DNA of 64,000 bases from Roseimicrobium sp. ORNL1 (lineage in GTDB: Bacteria; Verrucomicrobiota; Verrucomicrobiia; Verrucomicrobiales; Verrucomicrobiaceae): positions 7,130,001-7,194,000 of the forward strand of contig NZ_CP049143.1 in assembly GCF_011044495.1 (NCBI RefSeq). The letters are read 5' to 3'. Each line of letters begins with the position of its first letter. Within the stretch, counting starts at the first letter, position 1. Positions 16,485 through 25,962 of this stretch are shown here, piece after piece. The notes under the pieces are model-generated. The model was not told the origin of the DNA and searched no databases. It worked only from the letters and a program-made list of their open reading frames with translations. The translations under genes and the position numbers were made by a program.

Positions 16485-17852
16485 TTACTTCTGTGTTGGG
16501 TAGATGACCTTCCAGTCATCCTTCATGCTCACCAGGGTCCAGCCTCGCTTGGGCGCTTCGTCGAGCCCCTTGTCGAGCTTGCCAAAGTGGGATTCGCGGT
16601 CGTAGGCGTATTCGCGATCTCCGTCCGTATGGTGGACAATCAGGCCGAAGCGCGCGCCGGTGCCTGTGGTGGTCCACTCCAGCATCTGGAAATCACCATC
16701 GGAGTTGCCAGCTGCGAAAATCGGGCGGCGGCCGATGTGCCTCTGGATGCCGACAGGTTTTCCCTCCTTGTCATCGTTGAGCACCAGCGAAGGTGTTTTC
16801 ACAATCACTGGTTTCCCGTCACGTAGCTCGTACTTGAGACCTCCGGAAGAGCCGACCACCTGCTCCGGCGGAATGCCATACACCTTCTCCGTCCAGGGGC
16901 GCATGAACTCAATGCCACCACCGGACACGATGAAGGTCTTGAAGCCGTTCGCACGCAGATAGTCGAGAAGTTCCAGCATCGGCTGGAAGACCATTTCGGT
17001 GAAGGGTTTTCCAGTCTTGGGGTGCTTTGCGGTCGCCAGCCAATCGGTGACCTGTTTCTCAAATTCATCCGTGGTCATTCCCGCATGAGTGGCCATGACC
17101 AGATCCAGCACGGCTTTCTCACCGCCCGCGAGCGCCTTCTTCAAATCGCCCCTGAGAATCGAGGCGAAAGGTTCCTCCGTTTTCCATTCGGGATGCTCCG
17201 GTGCCATGGCTTTGATCCGGTCAAAGGCGTAGATGGCCTGGAAATACATCGGCAGTTCCGTCCAGAGCGTGCCGTCATTGTCGAACGTGGCGATGCGCTC
17301 CGGTACTGGCACGAAGTCGGCGCTGCCTTCTTTCGTCACCTTCTCAACAAAGGCGATGATGGCTTTCTTCGTCGCCGTGTCATTCCATGAGGGAAGTGGG
17401 TCCGCAGCAGCTGATCCACCAGTGCCCCCGCCAAGGGATGCATACTCGTAGATGCCTCCATCGGCCTTCAGTGAGAGGAAGAGCTTCCCGTCCTTGACCA
17501 CATAGGAGGTGAAATTCGGAAGGTCGCGCACCACTTTGTCAAAGAGGGAGCCCGGCGGGCACATCGCCCTCGTGGTGGCCATGGCTCCAAACGAAATCTT
17601 CCCGGGTGCCTCAGACTTCCAGGTACCGTTCCCACGATTGCAATCAATCTGGGCACTCACCCGTCCTGAATCGAGGAACTCCAGGGTGTACTTCGCCGAC
17701 TCCGGGGGTGTATGCGTCTTATCATCACTGTAGGAGATTTTGACGAGCTTCCAGGAAGTGCCTGAAAGCGATGGTTCCGCTCCGTGGACGACAGCTTGGG
17801 TGAGCTGCGCCATCATGAGACCCAGGATTCCAAGGAAGAGTGCGGACTTCAT
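16485..17852 (-). CDS. META-domain/HAD-phosphatase fusion, secreted
   Basis: This 455-residue protein has a signal peptide (to about 25), a META (HslJ-like) domain at 28-135 with GTSWKLVKI and CNRGNG, a Gly/Ala linker to about 155 and a HAD hydrolase domain at 160-455. HAD motif I is DNDGT at 191-195, motif II VSGG near 315, and motif IV is GNSDGD with the metal Asp. Motif order and the large helical cap fit the phosphoserine-phosphatase-like HAD group. META domains are linked to envelope stress and motility proteins. Joining META to a periplasmic HAD is unusual. Substrate unknown. Confidence 0.85.
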   Translation of the reverse strand: MKSALFLGILGLMMAQLTQAVVHGAEPSLSGTSWKLVKISYSDDKTHTPPESAKYTLEFLDSGRVSAQIDCNRGNGTWKSEAPGKISFGAMATTRAMCPPGSLFDKVVRDLPNFTSYVVKDGKLFLSLKADGGIYEYASLGGGTGGSAAADPLPSWNDTATKKAIIAFVEKVTKEGSADFVPVPERIATFDNDGTLWTELPMYFQAIYAFDRIKAMAPEHPEWKTEEPFASILRGDLKKALAGGEKAVLDLVMATHAGMTTDEFEKQVTDWLATAKHPKTGKPFTEMVFQPMLELLDYLRANGFKTFIVSGGGIEFMRPWTEKVYGIPPEQVVGSSGGLKYELRDGKPVIVKTPSLVLNDDKEGKPVGIQRHIGRRPIFAAGNSDGDFQMLEWTTTGTGARFGLIVHHTDGDREYAYDRESHFGKLDKGLDEAPKRGWTLVSMKDDWKVIYPTQK

Positions 17853-17875
17853 AGCGTTCGTGCAGTTGGTATTTG

Positions 17876-18277
17876 TTATTCCTTGCCCGGTGTGATCGTG
17901 AAGGCATGGGGACGCACATCGTCATCCACCGTGAGCTTTCCCTTCAGTGGCGCTTCGAAGGTCAGGGCAATCACCGTGTCCTTGTCGAGACTCAGCTTGG
18001 CCTTGTCCGGCGGAGTCACGGCATACTTGTAGGCCCCCTTGCGCTCGCCCTCGGACTTGCCGCTCTGGTGCACAGCGGCAAAGGTGTATGAGCCATCCTT
18101 CGCAAACGTGTACACATAGCTGCCGTGCAGATCCTTGTACTCCAGCTTGCTGCCTGCGATCTCCTGGGGCGGCGCTGCTTTCTCCTCAGCGACCCCAGTG
18201 GTGGCAAAACCAAATGAGGCGCAGAGGATGCCCGCGAAGCTGGCGATATGGTGATGAAACATGTTCATGGTCGTCAT
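17876..18277 (-). CDS. Small secreted protein of unknown function
   Basis: The start at 18277 (MTTMNMFHHH) gives 133 residues with a signal peptide ending TGVAEE. The mature protein contains DLHGSYVYTFAKDGSYTF, then a basic GERKGAYKYAV and DTVIALTFEAPLKGKLTVDDD. This is a strand-rich small domain, perhaps a lipocalin-like or META-like barrel. Two other Met codons within ten residues are possible starts. It lies 14 bases after the preceding DUF1254-type gene and 23 bases before the META-HAD gene, so it is probably in one operon. Confidence 0.72.
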   Translation of the reverse strand: MTTMNMFHHHIASFAGILCASFGFATTGVAEEKAAPPQEIAGSKLEYKDLHGSYVYTFAKDGSYTFAAVHQSGKSEGERKGAYKYAVTPPDKAKLSLDKDTVIALTFEAPLKGKLTVDDDVRPHAFTITPGKE

Positions 18278-18291
18278 GGGTGACTGCCGAT

Positions 18292-19326
18292 TTACTTCAC
18301 CGGCTGCGGCTCGGGGAAGCTCCAGGTGCCGTCGAGGATCTCCTTCTTCGGGCGGTAGAGGCGCACGGTGTAGTTCCACCCCTTGGTGATGGGGATGCAG
18401 TTGGCCGTCTTGCCATCGTAGCCGCCGAACTGGATGGTGATGGAACCATCCTCACCCTTCTTCCCGGTGATGCTGTTGATGGTATAGGCGTTGTGCTCGT
18501 TCTTCTCGTAGTAGCCCCGGGCGTTGTAAACGCTCACGGACCAGAAGGCGTCTACTGGCACGTCCTTCACCACGAGCTTGTACACCGTTTCACCGTCGTT
18601 CTGCTTTGGAGTGACATTGAGATACACGGCATCCTTGTCCGGATTGCCACCCCAGCCCATGGCGCTACCAAGCAAGTGGCGGATGGGATCCACCGTCTCC
18701 TTGGTGCCGAAGGCCTTCTTGAAGTCCGGCATGGTGGAGCCCAGAACCAGCAGCGCATCCCGCACCTTCTTCTGGCTCACCGGGTCCCACTGCGGCACCT
18801 CGAACTTGCCCGGACCACCGGGCTGCTCGATTTTCAGAGCATCCTGTAGCGCGTGCACCTCGGAGATGTCCTTGGGATCAGCGGGATCCACCAGCGTGCG
18901 AATGCCTATCACCGCATAGCGCGTGCCGGCTTTATCTTTGTCCAGTTTGTAGACACCAGATTCATAGCTGACGTCTGGCACATAGTGGTCCTCGTTGACC
19001 ACCATGAGCGAGCGGAAGCGAGTACCCGCATCCGGCAGCGTCACGGTCACGGGTCCGGCATCGAGGTCGACGAGAGCCGAGGAATAGAGCGTGTCACGGT
19101 TCAGCCGGATGACCGTTTGTTTCTCGATAGACGCTGGCTCGCGACGGTGGTTAAACTTTCCAAGGACTCCGCCGCTGTCTTTGAGGAGATTGGTGAAGTA
19201 CAGATCTGACTCCGCACGGATAAAATTATCCACGGTCACGGGGACGGGGTCCGCAGCGTGGGCGATGCTGGTGAAGGCCGCGCTCAGAGTGAGCGACAAA
19301 GCGACAAGGGAGAGAGTTTGTTTCAT
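18292..19326 (-). CDS. DUF1254/DUF1214 secreted protein, short form
   Basis: This 344-residue protein has a signal peptide ending SIAHAAD. An N-terminal part with RLNRDTLYSSALVDLDAGPVT is a DUF1254-type segment. A C-terminal DUF1214 segment follows with FWSVSVYNARGYYEKNEHNAYTINS and ITKGWNYTVRLYRPKKEILDG. It is about 130 residues shorter than the two relatives at 21717-23135 and 24486-25931. The DUF1254/1214 pair is widespread in bacteria and some viruses, with no agreed function. Three copies within 8 kb suggest specialised duplicates. Start at 19326 by signal peptide. Confidence 0.85.
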   Translation of the reverse strand: MKQTLSLVALSLTLSAAFTSIAHAADPVPVTVDNFIRAESDLYFTNLLKDSGGVLGKFNHRREPASIEKQTVIRLNRDTLYSSALVDLDAGPVTVTLPDAGTRFRSLMVVNEDHYVPDVSYESGVYKLDKDKAGTRYAVIGIRTLVDPADPKDISEVHALQDALKIEQPGGPGKFEVPQWDPVSQKKVRDALLVLGSTMPDFKKAFGTKETVDPIRHLLGSAMGWGGNPDKDAVYLNVTPKQNDGETVYKLVVKDVPVDAFWSVSVYNARGYYEKNEHNAYTINSITGKKGEDGSITIQFGGYDGKTANCIPITKGWNYTVRLYRPKKEILDGTWSFPEPQPVK

Positions 19327-19347
19327 GAGGACGGTATCTTGATGAAT

Positions 19348-21717
19348 TCATTGCAGCTTCACGCGCACTTCCTGAATGGTGCCGGTGAAGGCGAAGGGAC
19401 GACGATCGAAGTAATCCAGCGACACAGTGGATCCGAGATCCACACCGACATCGAAAGTCTCACTTGCGGAGAAGGCGACAGGCACGGTGCGCTTCAGGTC
19501 CGCCTTGCCCACTTCCCTGCCATCCACCAGGAGCGTGGCACTGCCTCCCTTGGCGGGTCCAGCGATCTTCGTGATGACTTCGATCTTGTGCTTCCCAGCA
19601 GCGAGGGCTGATTCGCTCCGAGCAGAGTACTGCTCGATGATCATCATGTTGTAGAGGTACACGAGGTGCCCCTTGTCCATGTAAAGGGTGACTCCCCCAC
19701 CCGCGCCGCCAAGCGCGTACAGCACGCCATCGGCATTGGCAGGCACCTCCACATCGAGCGTCACGCTGGTGCTCTCACGACCGATGCCAGGCGCGCTGAA
19801 CTCCGGCATGCGCCGCGTGTTCGCATTGAAGGTCCAGTCAGTATAGGATGTCTTGATGCGATCCGCAGGATGCATGCGCAGCCAGAGTCCTGCGCCGATG
19901 GGGAAGTCCTTGTTATCCTCCGCCAGTGCGAGGAATTCCTCTTTCAGTTTCGCGAGCTTTTCGGGCTGCGCCTTCGCGAGATCGTCCGCTTGGGAGAAGT
20001 CCGCCTTCAGGTTGTAGAGCTCCCACGGATCCGAAGCCGAATCCCACTTCGCCAATCGCGGCGCGGAGGCGGGTGTGTTCCAGGGAATGAAGGGTCCGAA
20101 CGTGCACGCGTACCACCCATCCTTGTAGATGCCGCGGCTGCCGTTGTTGTCGAAGAACTGCACCTCCTTGCGCGTGGCTGCCTTCGCATCGGTGAAGGTG
20201 TAGGCGAGGCTGGTGCCGTCGAGCTTCATCTGCTCCTGACCGTTCACCACCTTGGGTGCCTTGATGCCCAGAAGCTCATAGATGGTGGGAGCAATATCCA
20301 CCACATGGTGGAACTGCGAGCGGATGGTCTTGTCCGGTGTGATGCCCTTCGGCCACGAGACCACCATGGGATTCCTCGTGCCGCCGAAATGCGATGCCAC
20401 TAACTTCGTCGCACGGAAAGGCGTGCTGCCCGCCCATGCCCAACCGGAATGGTACATGTTGTCCGTCTTCGGCGTGCCGAGTGCGGAGAGTCCGCCCAGC
20501 TTCTCCAGAGCCGCGATCTGCTGCTCGATGGTGTTGGGAATGTTGTTCTGAGCAAGCAGCTCGCTAATGGAGCCCTGCTGGCCCTCGGCGCTGGAGCCGT
20601 TGTCACCCCAGATGTAGAAGATGAGGGTATTCTCGCGCAAGCCGCGCTGCTCGAGCCCTGCCACCAATCGACCCACCTGCGCATCCGTGTGCTCCACGAA
20701 CCCGGCGAAGATTTCCATGCCACGACTTTGGAAAGCGCGCTGGGCCTCCGGTATATCCGCCCAGGCTTGCATCGTGTCATCTCGCGGTGTGAGCTTCGTG
20801 CCCGGCGGGATGATGCCCATCTCAAGCTGCCGCTTGTATACGCGTTCACGATAGGCATCCCATCCCGTGTCGAACTTGCCTTTGTACTTGTCCGCCCACT
20901 CGGGGAAGATGTGGTGCGGGCCATGCACGCCACCAGGCGCCCAGTACATGAGGAAGGGTTTGTCCGGCGCGAAGGACTGCCGCTTGTCCAGCCACGCGAG
21001 CGCCTTCTGCACCATGTCCTCCGTGAGGTGGTACTTCGGGTCATCATGCGGCGGCTCCACCGGGTCATAGTTCTCCACGAGGCGCGGCTCCCATTGGGAG
21101 GTCTCCCCGGCGAGGAAGCCATAGAAGTACTCGAAGCCATAGCCATTGGGCCAGCGATCCTTCGGGCCGATGGCGGTGGTCTCAGTCGCGGGTGTGTTGT
21201 GCCACTTGCCGAAGGCGGAGGTGTGATAACCATACTGCTTCAGCACCTCGGCGACCGTGGCAGCAGTCTTCGGAATGATGCCCGTGTATCCATCGAAGGC
21301 CACGGCACGCTCCGCGATGGTGCCAGAACCCACGCGTGTATGATTGCGCCCTGTCAGCAGCGCCGCTCGCGTGGGCGAGCAGATGGAAGTGGTGTGAAAA
21401 CAATTGTACCGCAGACCTTCATCCGCCAGACGCGTGAGTGTAGGCGTGTGCACTTCGCCGCCGAAGGTCTCCGGAATGCCGAAGCCCACGTCATCGATAA
21501 GCACGATGAGGATGTTCGGTGCGTCCTTGGGCAGGCGCTGCGACTGCTCAGGCCACTTCATGGCCGAGTCCTGCAAGCGCGGCTTCGCGGTACCGGCCAT
21601 CGGAGCCGGCGGGAAGGGCAGCACAGAGCCATCATCAGGCACCTCCGCGGCACGCATCACCACCTGCAGTCCGATGAATGCAGCGAGGAAAGTCAGCGTG
21701 AGTTTCATGGGGCGCAT
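19348..21717 (-). CDS. Large secreted arylsulfatase, CSPTR type
   Basis: This 789-residue protein has a signal peptide near 1-23. The sulfatase domain starts NILIVLIDDVGFG and the formylglycine site is CSPTR at 113-117 (canonical CxPxR). FGKWH and WGDNGSSAEG give further active-site residues. Residues from about 640 form a C-terminal beta-sandwich ending GTIQEVRVKLQ. Length and layout match large bacterial arylsulfatases. The start at 21717 overlaps the upstream DUF1254 stop by one base (TGATG), so expression is coupled to it. Pairing of arylsulfatase with DUF1254 is a recurring neighbourhood. Substrate unknown. Confidence 0.92.
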   Translation of the reverse strand: MRPMKLTLTFLAAFIGLQVVMRAAEVPDDGSVLPFPPAPMAGTAKPRLQDSAMKWPEQSQRLPKDAPNILIVLIDDVGFGIPETFGGEVHTPTLTRLADEGLRYNCFHTTSICSPTRAALLTGRNHTRVGSGTIAERAVAFDGYTGIIPKTAATVAEVLKQYGYHTSAFGKWHNTPATETTAIGPKDRWPNGYGFEYFYGFLAGETSQWEPRLVENYDPVEPPHDDPKYHLTEDMVQKALAWLDKRQSFAPDKPFLMYWAPGGVHGPHHIFPEWADKYKGKFDTGWDAYRERVYKRQLEMGIIPPGTKLTPRDDTMQAWADIPEAQRAFQSRGMEIFAGFVEHTDAQVGRLVAGLEQRGLRENTLIFYIWGDNGSSAEGQQGSISELLAQNNIPNTIEQQIAALEKLGGLSALGTPKTDNMYHSGWAWAGSTPFRATKLVASHFGGTRNPMVVSWPKGITPDKTIRSQFHHVVDIAPTIYELLGIKAPKVVNGQEQMKLDGTSLAYTFTDAKAATRKEVQFFDNNGSRGIYKDGWYACTFGPFIPWNTPASAPRLAKWDSASDPWELYNLKADFSQADDLAKAQPEKLAKLKEEFLALAEDNKDFPIGAGLWLRMHPADRIKTSYTDWTFNANTRRMPEFSAPGIGRESTSVTLDVEVPANADGVLYALGGAGGGVTLYMDKGHLVYLYNMMIIEQYSARSESALAAGKHKIEVITKIAGPAKGGSATLLVDGREVGKADLKRTVPVAFSASETFDVGVDLGSTVSLDYFDRRPFAFTGTIQEVRVKLQ

Positions 21718-23135
21718 CACTTCAATTCCTCCACATCCGGGAGATTCCACGCCTTCTCGAAGAGCTCCTTCTTCGGGCCGTAGAGGCGGAACAGCAGTTC
21801 GAACTGCCTCTTCGGGTCCGTGGGCACCCAGTTGGCTTCCTTTCCGGCAGGAGCTTTGGGACCGAAGTAGACGTCCGTGGATCCGTCCGCATTCTTCTGC
21901 ACTGACGTGTCGTTCGAAGCGAGGCTCGGGCGGGACATGCCGACGATCAGCGCGTGCGTCTCGCGGTCATAGGCAGTCACGGACCAGTATTGCTCGATGG
22001 GCGCATTCGGCGGGACTGTCAGGCGATAGGTTTTGTCTCCCTCCAGAGATTTGCCCTCGCGGTCGCTGATGTTCATCAGATAGAACTGACCGGTGCCCAG
22101 ATGCTTCGCGCTGAAGTATCCTATGTGATACATCACCGCCCGGCCGTCGATACCGTACTCATTTGGTTTGGCGAAACCCGAGCCCATGCCATCCACCGTT
22201 TCCTTCGGAATCGGCAATCCCCAGCGCGTCCCATCAAAGAACGGCGGGACGAAACCCTTCTCGAATTTTAACGCCACCTCAGCATGAGCTTCACGCACCG
22301 CACTCTCGAGGATCCGTTTCGTATTCGCATCTGGTGTGAACGGCTTGCCTTTCTCAATGCCAATTGTCTTCAGCGAGTCGATCATCACCTTGTCACGCGT
22401 GATCCATGGCTCTGCCTGCACGAAACGGTCGAGGTATTCGAAGAATGTCGCGTCATAGGGTATCGTCGCATCGAAGGGCTTGTCATACGCGTCCACGTAC
22501 ACGGTCGAGTCTGGGTTGCCGCCCAACGGGTAGATCTTCACCTTCTTGCCGTGCTCCACGGCGGACTTGATGTCGGCATCGCTGCGGCTCTTGAAGTTTG
22601 AACGCAGGATCACGAAGCCACGATTGGTCTCAGACTCCAGCACGATGTATCCCTCTGGCGCCTTCTCTTTATAACCAGGCGGCAGGATCAGATACTTCGC
22701 ACCCTTCCCCTTGTCCGCGCCAGCCGGCCCGACATCCTCAAGCGCATTCTGCCACGCCATGTCAAAGCTGCCGACGATCACGTTGTTCTCGTCCGCCGGA
22801 GGGATCTCCACCACCACCGGGCCTTTCGAGGTGTCGTAGAATGGGTTGAGGTAGATTGTGTCCGGATTGGGCGTGAGCGTCTGGTTCTTCGAGTTCACCG
22901 GCCGCGACCAATAGACGACCTGGTTGAGTTTCCCGCCGTTGTCGATCGTCGCCTGCAGCATGCGCTCGTAGTTCACAGCAGGAATGCCCCAGATGACTGC
23001 CTCGACCGCGCGACGGTGGATGGCACGCTTCTGAAGTTCCTCAGGAGAAAATTCCTCGGAGAGGGCGACCGTTCCCAACGCTACCGTGAGGGTGGCGAGG
23101 AGGAGCGCGTGCTGATTGTATGAATTGGGCTTCAT
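21717..23135 (-). CDS. DUF1254/DUF1214 secreted protein
   Basis: This 472-residue protein has a signal peptide (cleavage near VALSEE). DUF1254 at about 50-190 includes AVIWGIPAVNYERMLQ, TLTPNPDTIYLNPFYD and GPVVVEIPPAD. DUF1214 at about 355-470 includes QYWSVTAYDRETHALIVG and VYFGPKAPAGKE. The start at 23135 avoids a long upstream frame lacking a signal. The stop overlaps the arylsulfatase start. No catalytic motif is apparent. A periplasmic protein acting with the sulfatase is inference from position only. Confidence 0.9.
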   Translation of the reverse strand: MKPNSYNQHALLLATLTVALGTVALSEEFSPEELQKRAIHRRAVEAVIWGIPAVNYERMLQATIDNGGKLNQVVYWSRPVNSKNQTLTPNPDTIYLNPFYDTSKGPVVVEIPPADENNVIVGSFDMAWQNALEDVGPAGADKGKGAKYLILPPGYKEKAPEGYIVLESETNRGFVILRSNFKSRSDADIKSAVEHGKKVKIYPLGGNPDSTVYVDAYDKPFDATIPYDATFFEYLDRFVQAEPWITRDKVMIDSLKTIGIEKGKPFTPDANTKRILESAVREAHAEVALKFEKGFVPPFFDGTRWGLPIPKETVDGMGSGFAKPNEYGIDGRAVMYHIGYFSAKHLGTGQFYLMNISDREGKSLEGDKTYRLTVPPNAPIEQYWSVTAYDRETHALIVGMSRPSLASNDTSVQKNADGSTDVYFGPKAPAGKEANWVPTDPKRQFELLFRLYGPKKELFEKAWNLPDVEELK

Positions 23136-23157
23136 AGGCGTGTGTGATCGAGGTATA

Positions 23158-24408
23158 TCAGCACCGTGCCGCTGCGGGCGGCTCGAGGGTTGTTGCTGTT
23201 TCGGGCTTTGTTGCTGCCTGCTCGGCATCCTGCCGCATTTGCTTCGCATACCGCTCGGTGAGGATGGGGCCGAGCACGCAGGTGACGATGACGATGAGCA
23301 CCGAGGCATTTACAAAGGTCGCATCCAGCAGGCGCTCGCCGTGGCTGTTGATGCACTGGTAGCCAACCACGGCAGAGGCCAGGGTCGCGGCCATTTGGGG
23401 GAAGGAGAGGCTCGCGACCGTCGCAACCTCGTGACGCGGCTGGCGGAAGATGACGCCCGTGAGCCAGGCGGCGACAGACTTCCCAGCCAGCACGGCGGCG
23501 AGCAATCCGAAAGTCATGCCAGGGCTCTCGGTGATGGATTGCTTCAACACCGCAGGATCGACAAGAAAGCCAGTGGTGAGGAAGAACGCGGGGATGAACA
23601 GTGCCTGTGACGTGACCTCGAGTTGCTCCACGGCGAACTTCCCGCGCACCGCGCGCTTCACGGCTATACCCGCGAGGAAAGCTCCCACGATGCCCTCCAG
23701 ATTGATGATGCGCGCGCCCTCCGCACACACCACGATCACCACCAGCATGATGGTCACACGCAGCTCGGGCTTCTGCCCGTACCGAATGATGGCCTTGCGC
23801 GCGAGATTGCCCGCGCCAAACAAGATGAGCGGCACGAAGATGGCGAGCTCCAGCAATTCCCTCCCGAGGAAACTCCAGGAGAAGCCAGTGAGATGCACGC
23901 TCACCGTCACCGCCAGCACGAGCATGGAGGCGATGTCCGTGAAGATGGTGCCGCCCACCACCATGAGCACCGTGGGATGCTGCGTGAGACCTAGCTTCTG
24001 CAGAATGGGAAAGGCCAGCAACGTGTGCGACGCGATGATGGAGCCAATGAGCAGGGACGCATTCCACCCGAACCCTGTGAGCCTGCCCACCATTACCCCG
24101 GCGACGAAGGGCAGGATGAAGGTCAGCGCGCCGAACGTGAGCGAACGCGTGCGTGTCTTCTTGAAATCATCGAGATCGATCTCGAAGCCGACGAAGAACA
24201 TGAAGAGCAGCTTCCCCAGTTCCGCGAGGAGCGAGATGACCGGTCCGTCCTGCTTGATGAGTCCCGTGACTGCGGGCCCCAGCAGGAAACCTGCGATGAT
24301 GAAGCCGAGGATCCCCGGTAGCCGCAGCCTCTCCATGAGCTTCGGCATCAGCACGACCATGGTCATGGCGATGGCAAAGGTGGTAAGGATGGTGACGCCT
24401 TCAAACAT
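23158..24408 (-). CDS. Cation:proton antiporter (CPA2/Kef-like)
   Basis: This 416-residue protein has about 12 transmembrane helices. KLMERLRLPGILGFIIAGFLLGP near the N-terminus and LGKLLFMFFVGFEIDLDDFKK are typical CPA2 blocks. No TrkA-N regulatory domain follows; the C-terminus is a short Thr/Pro/Ala tail. A Na+/H+ or K+/H+ exchange role in pH or ion balance is likely. An ATG start at 24408 was chosen; a TTG at 24426 follows AAAGGAA closely and is possible. It lies between two DUF1254 genes, 22 bases upstream of one start. Confidence 0.9.
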   Translation of the reverse strand: MFEGVTILTTFAIAMTMVVLMPKLMERLRLPGILGFIIAGFLLGPAVTGLIKQDGPVISLLAELGKLLFMFFVGFEIDLDDFKKTRTRSLTFGALTFILPFVAGVMVGRLTGFGWNASLLIGSIIASHTLLAFPILQKLGLTQHPTVLMVVGGTIFTDIASMLVLAVTVSVHLTGFSWSFLGRELLELAIFVPLILFGAGNLARKAIIRYGQKPELRVTIMLVVIVVCAEGARIINLEGIVGAFLAGIAVKRAVRGKFAVEQLEVTSQALFIPAFFLTTGFLVDPAVLKQSITESPGMTFGLLAAVLAGKSVAAWLTGVIFRQPRHEVATVASLSFPQMAATLASAVVGYQCINSHGERLLDATFVNASVLIVIVTCVLGPILTERYAKQMRQDAEQAATKPETATTLEPPAAARC

Positions 24409-24485
24409 GGGAAAGGGTAAGGACAATTCCTTTGTTTCGGAGGGAAGATGAAAGGGATGAGGCTGCCTGAGTTTGTATCGTGGGG

Positions 24486-25931
24486 CTACTTTACTTCTTC
24501 GAAGTCACCAGGCTTCCATGCGCCATTGAAGGCAGGTGCTCCCGGGCCATAGATGCGGAAGTAGGTGAACCAACCCTTGGTAGGGAGTGTTTGCACCCAA
24601 CGCTTCTCACTTGCGCCAGCGGGCAATTTGGGCCCGAAATACAGGTCCACGGATTTTGCATCACCGAGGTCTTTCAATTCTTGTAGAGACCGGATGGCGG
24701 CGGTGCCCTGCTGGTTGACGATCTCGCTTCTCGAGTAAGTATCATATACCGTCACTGACCAGAAGAGCTTCGCCGGTACTGGCAGTGGCACAGTGAGCTT
24801 GTAAGTCTTGCCTCCGTCGAGATAGACCCCTGAGGCGTCACGCACGCCCAACCAATAGAGCGAACCTGCATGCTCATCTCGGCGGAACATTGCAGGCGAC
24901 TCGATCTGCGCCTGGTAGAACCACTTTTCGCGGGCTTCTAGATCCTTGTAGTTCGGTGTGTCAAAGGTACCGTTCTCGAAGCGCAAGCTGGCCCATTCCC
25001 ACTTCCGGTCCGGCCACGCGATTCGTTCTGGACGTCGGTCCGCGAACGACTGGACTCGCATCTGTATATTCGCCATTTTCGCTGCCTTCTCCAAGATGAT
25101 CTGCATCCGCTCGTCAGGAGCAAAGGGTTTGCCCTTCTGGATCCCAAGCATGGCAAGTTCGCCGTAATACATGCGGTAAGCCTCGTACGGAGGCTCAGCA
25201 TCGATTACTGAGTGAAGTTTCTTCCAGTATTCGAGATTGTCTTCCCAAGGAACTGGGGTGAAATCATAAAACTTGGCGCCCACTTCAAGCCACACCGGCT
25301 TGTCGGCGTCTCCTCCGCCCTTGTGTGGATAGAAATTGATAGACTTGAGTTTGTCTATGGCCGCATTCATATCCCCACCCGTCGGTATTGCGCGGAACAG
25401 CACGAGCACACGATTTGTGGTCGCTTGAGCCGCATAGTAACCCTGGGGAATCTCTCCTTTCCATCCTGGCGGAATGACCAAATGTTTGCCTCCTTTGCCC
25501 GCATCAGGACCGGGCAGGCCGAGGTCCATCACGTAGCGCTGATTCAGATCATTAACCACGGACATCACCGCGCCCGGCGGAATCTCCACCACCATCGGAC
25601 CCTTGCTCAGGTCAAAGTTCGCTCCGGCGTATGGTGTGTCGGAGTTCGGCGTAAACACCGCTTGCGCGGGGGTGCCCAGCATGAGCATGGGATTCTTGTT
25701 CTCCACCATGCCAGCTCGGGCGTTCCCCTCATAGGTGGCCAGAATGGACACCGTGGGATAGAAGAACTTGTAGGCCTGAATGGCGCGATTCAAGTCAGCA
25801 TCATCATACGCCCTCTGGATGGTTTCAGCAGTTGGATAGCCACCCTTGAACTCGTAGTCCTGCGCGACTGCGCAGCGGAATACCATTACTCCGGTCAAAG
25901 TCAGCAAGAGATGCGATAGGTGCGTTTTCAT
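24486..25931 (-). CDS. DUF1254/DUF1214 secreted protein
   Basis: This 481-residue protein starts at 25931 with a signal peptide ending RCAVAQDYEF. DUF1254 includes FTPNSDTPYAGANFDLSKGP and MVVEIPPGAVMSV; DUF1214 includes LFWSVTVYDTYSRSEIVNQQ and VDLYFGPKLPAG. It ends GAWKPGDFEEVK, close to the end of the relative at 21717. Codon use is less GC-biased than its neighbours in several stretches. The gene follows the transporter-like gene at 25963 by 31 bases. Confidence 0.9.
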   Translation of the reverse strand: MKTHLSHLLLTLTGVMVFRCAVAQDYEFKGGYPTAETIQRAYDDADLNRAIQAYKFFYPTVSILATYEGNARAGMVENKNPMLMLGTPAQAVFTPNSDTPYAGANFDLSKGPMVVEIPPGAVMSVVNDLNQRYVMDLGLPGPDAGKGGKHLVIPPGWKGEIPQGYYAAQATTNRVLVLFRAIPTGGDMNAAIDKLKSINFYPHKGGGDADKPVWLEVGAKFYDFTPVPWEDNLEYWKKLHSVIDAEPPYEAYRMYYGELAMLGIQKGKPFAPDERMQIILEKAAKMANIQMRVQSFADRRPERIAWPDRKWEWASLRFENGTFDTPNYKDLEAREKWFYQAQIESPAMFRRDEHAGSLYWLGVRDASGVYLDGGKTYKLTVPLPVPAKLFWSVTVYDTYSRSEIVNQQGTAAIRSLQELKDLGDAKSVDLYFGPKLPAGASEKRWVQTLPTKGWFTYFRIYGPGAPAFNGAWKPGDFEEVK

Positions 25932-25962
25932 ATGTGCGGTTCGGTAATGACTTGCGCCAACC

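Noticed and set aside
20449-21783. 444-residue plus-strand frame opposite the arylsulfatase
   Set aside because: The sulfatase on the other strand has CSPTR and metal motifs; the plus product has none.
24715-24740. A possible regulatory palindrome inside the third DUF1254 gene
   Set aside because: Short inverted repeats in coding sequence are common and nothing relates it to the regulator motif.
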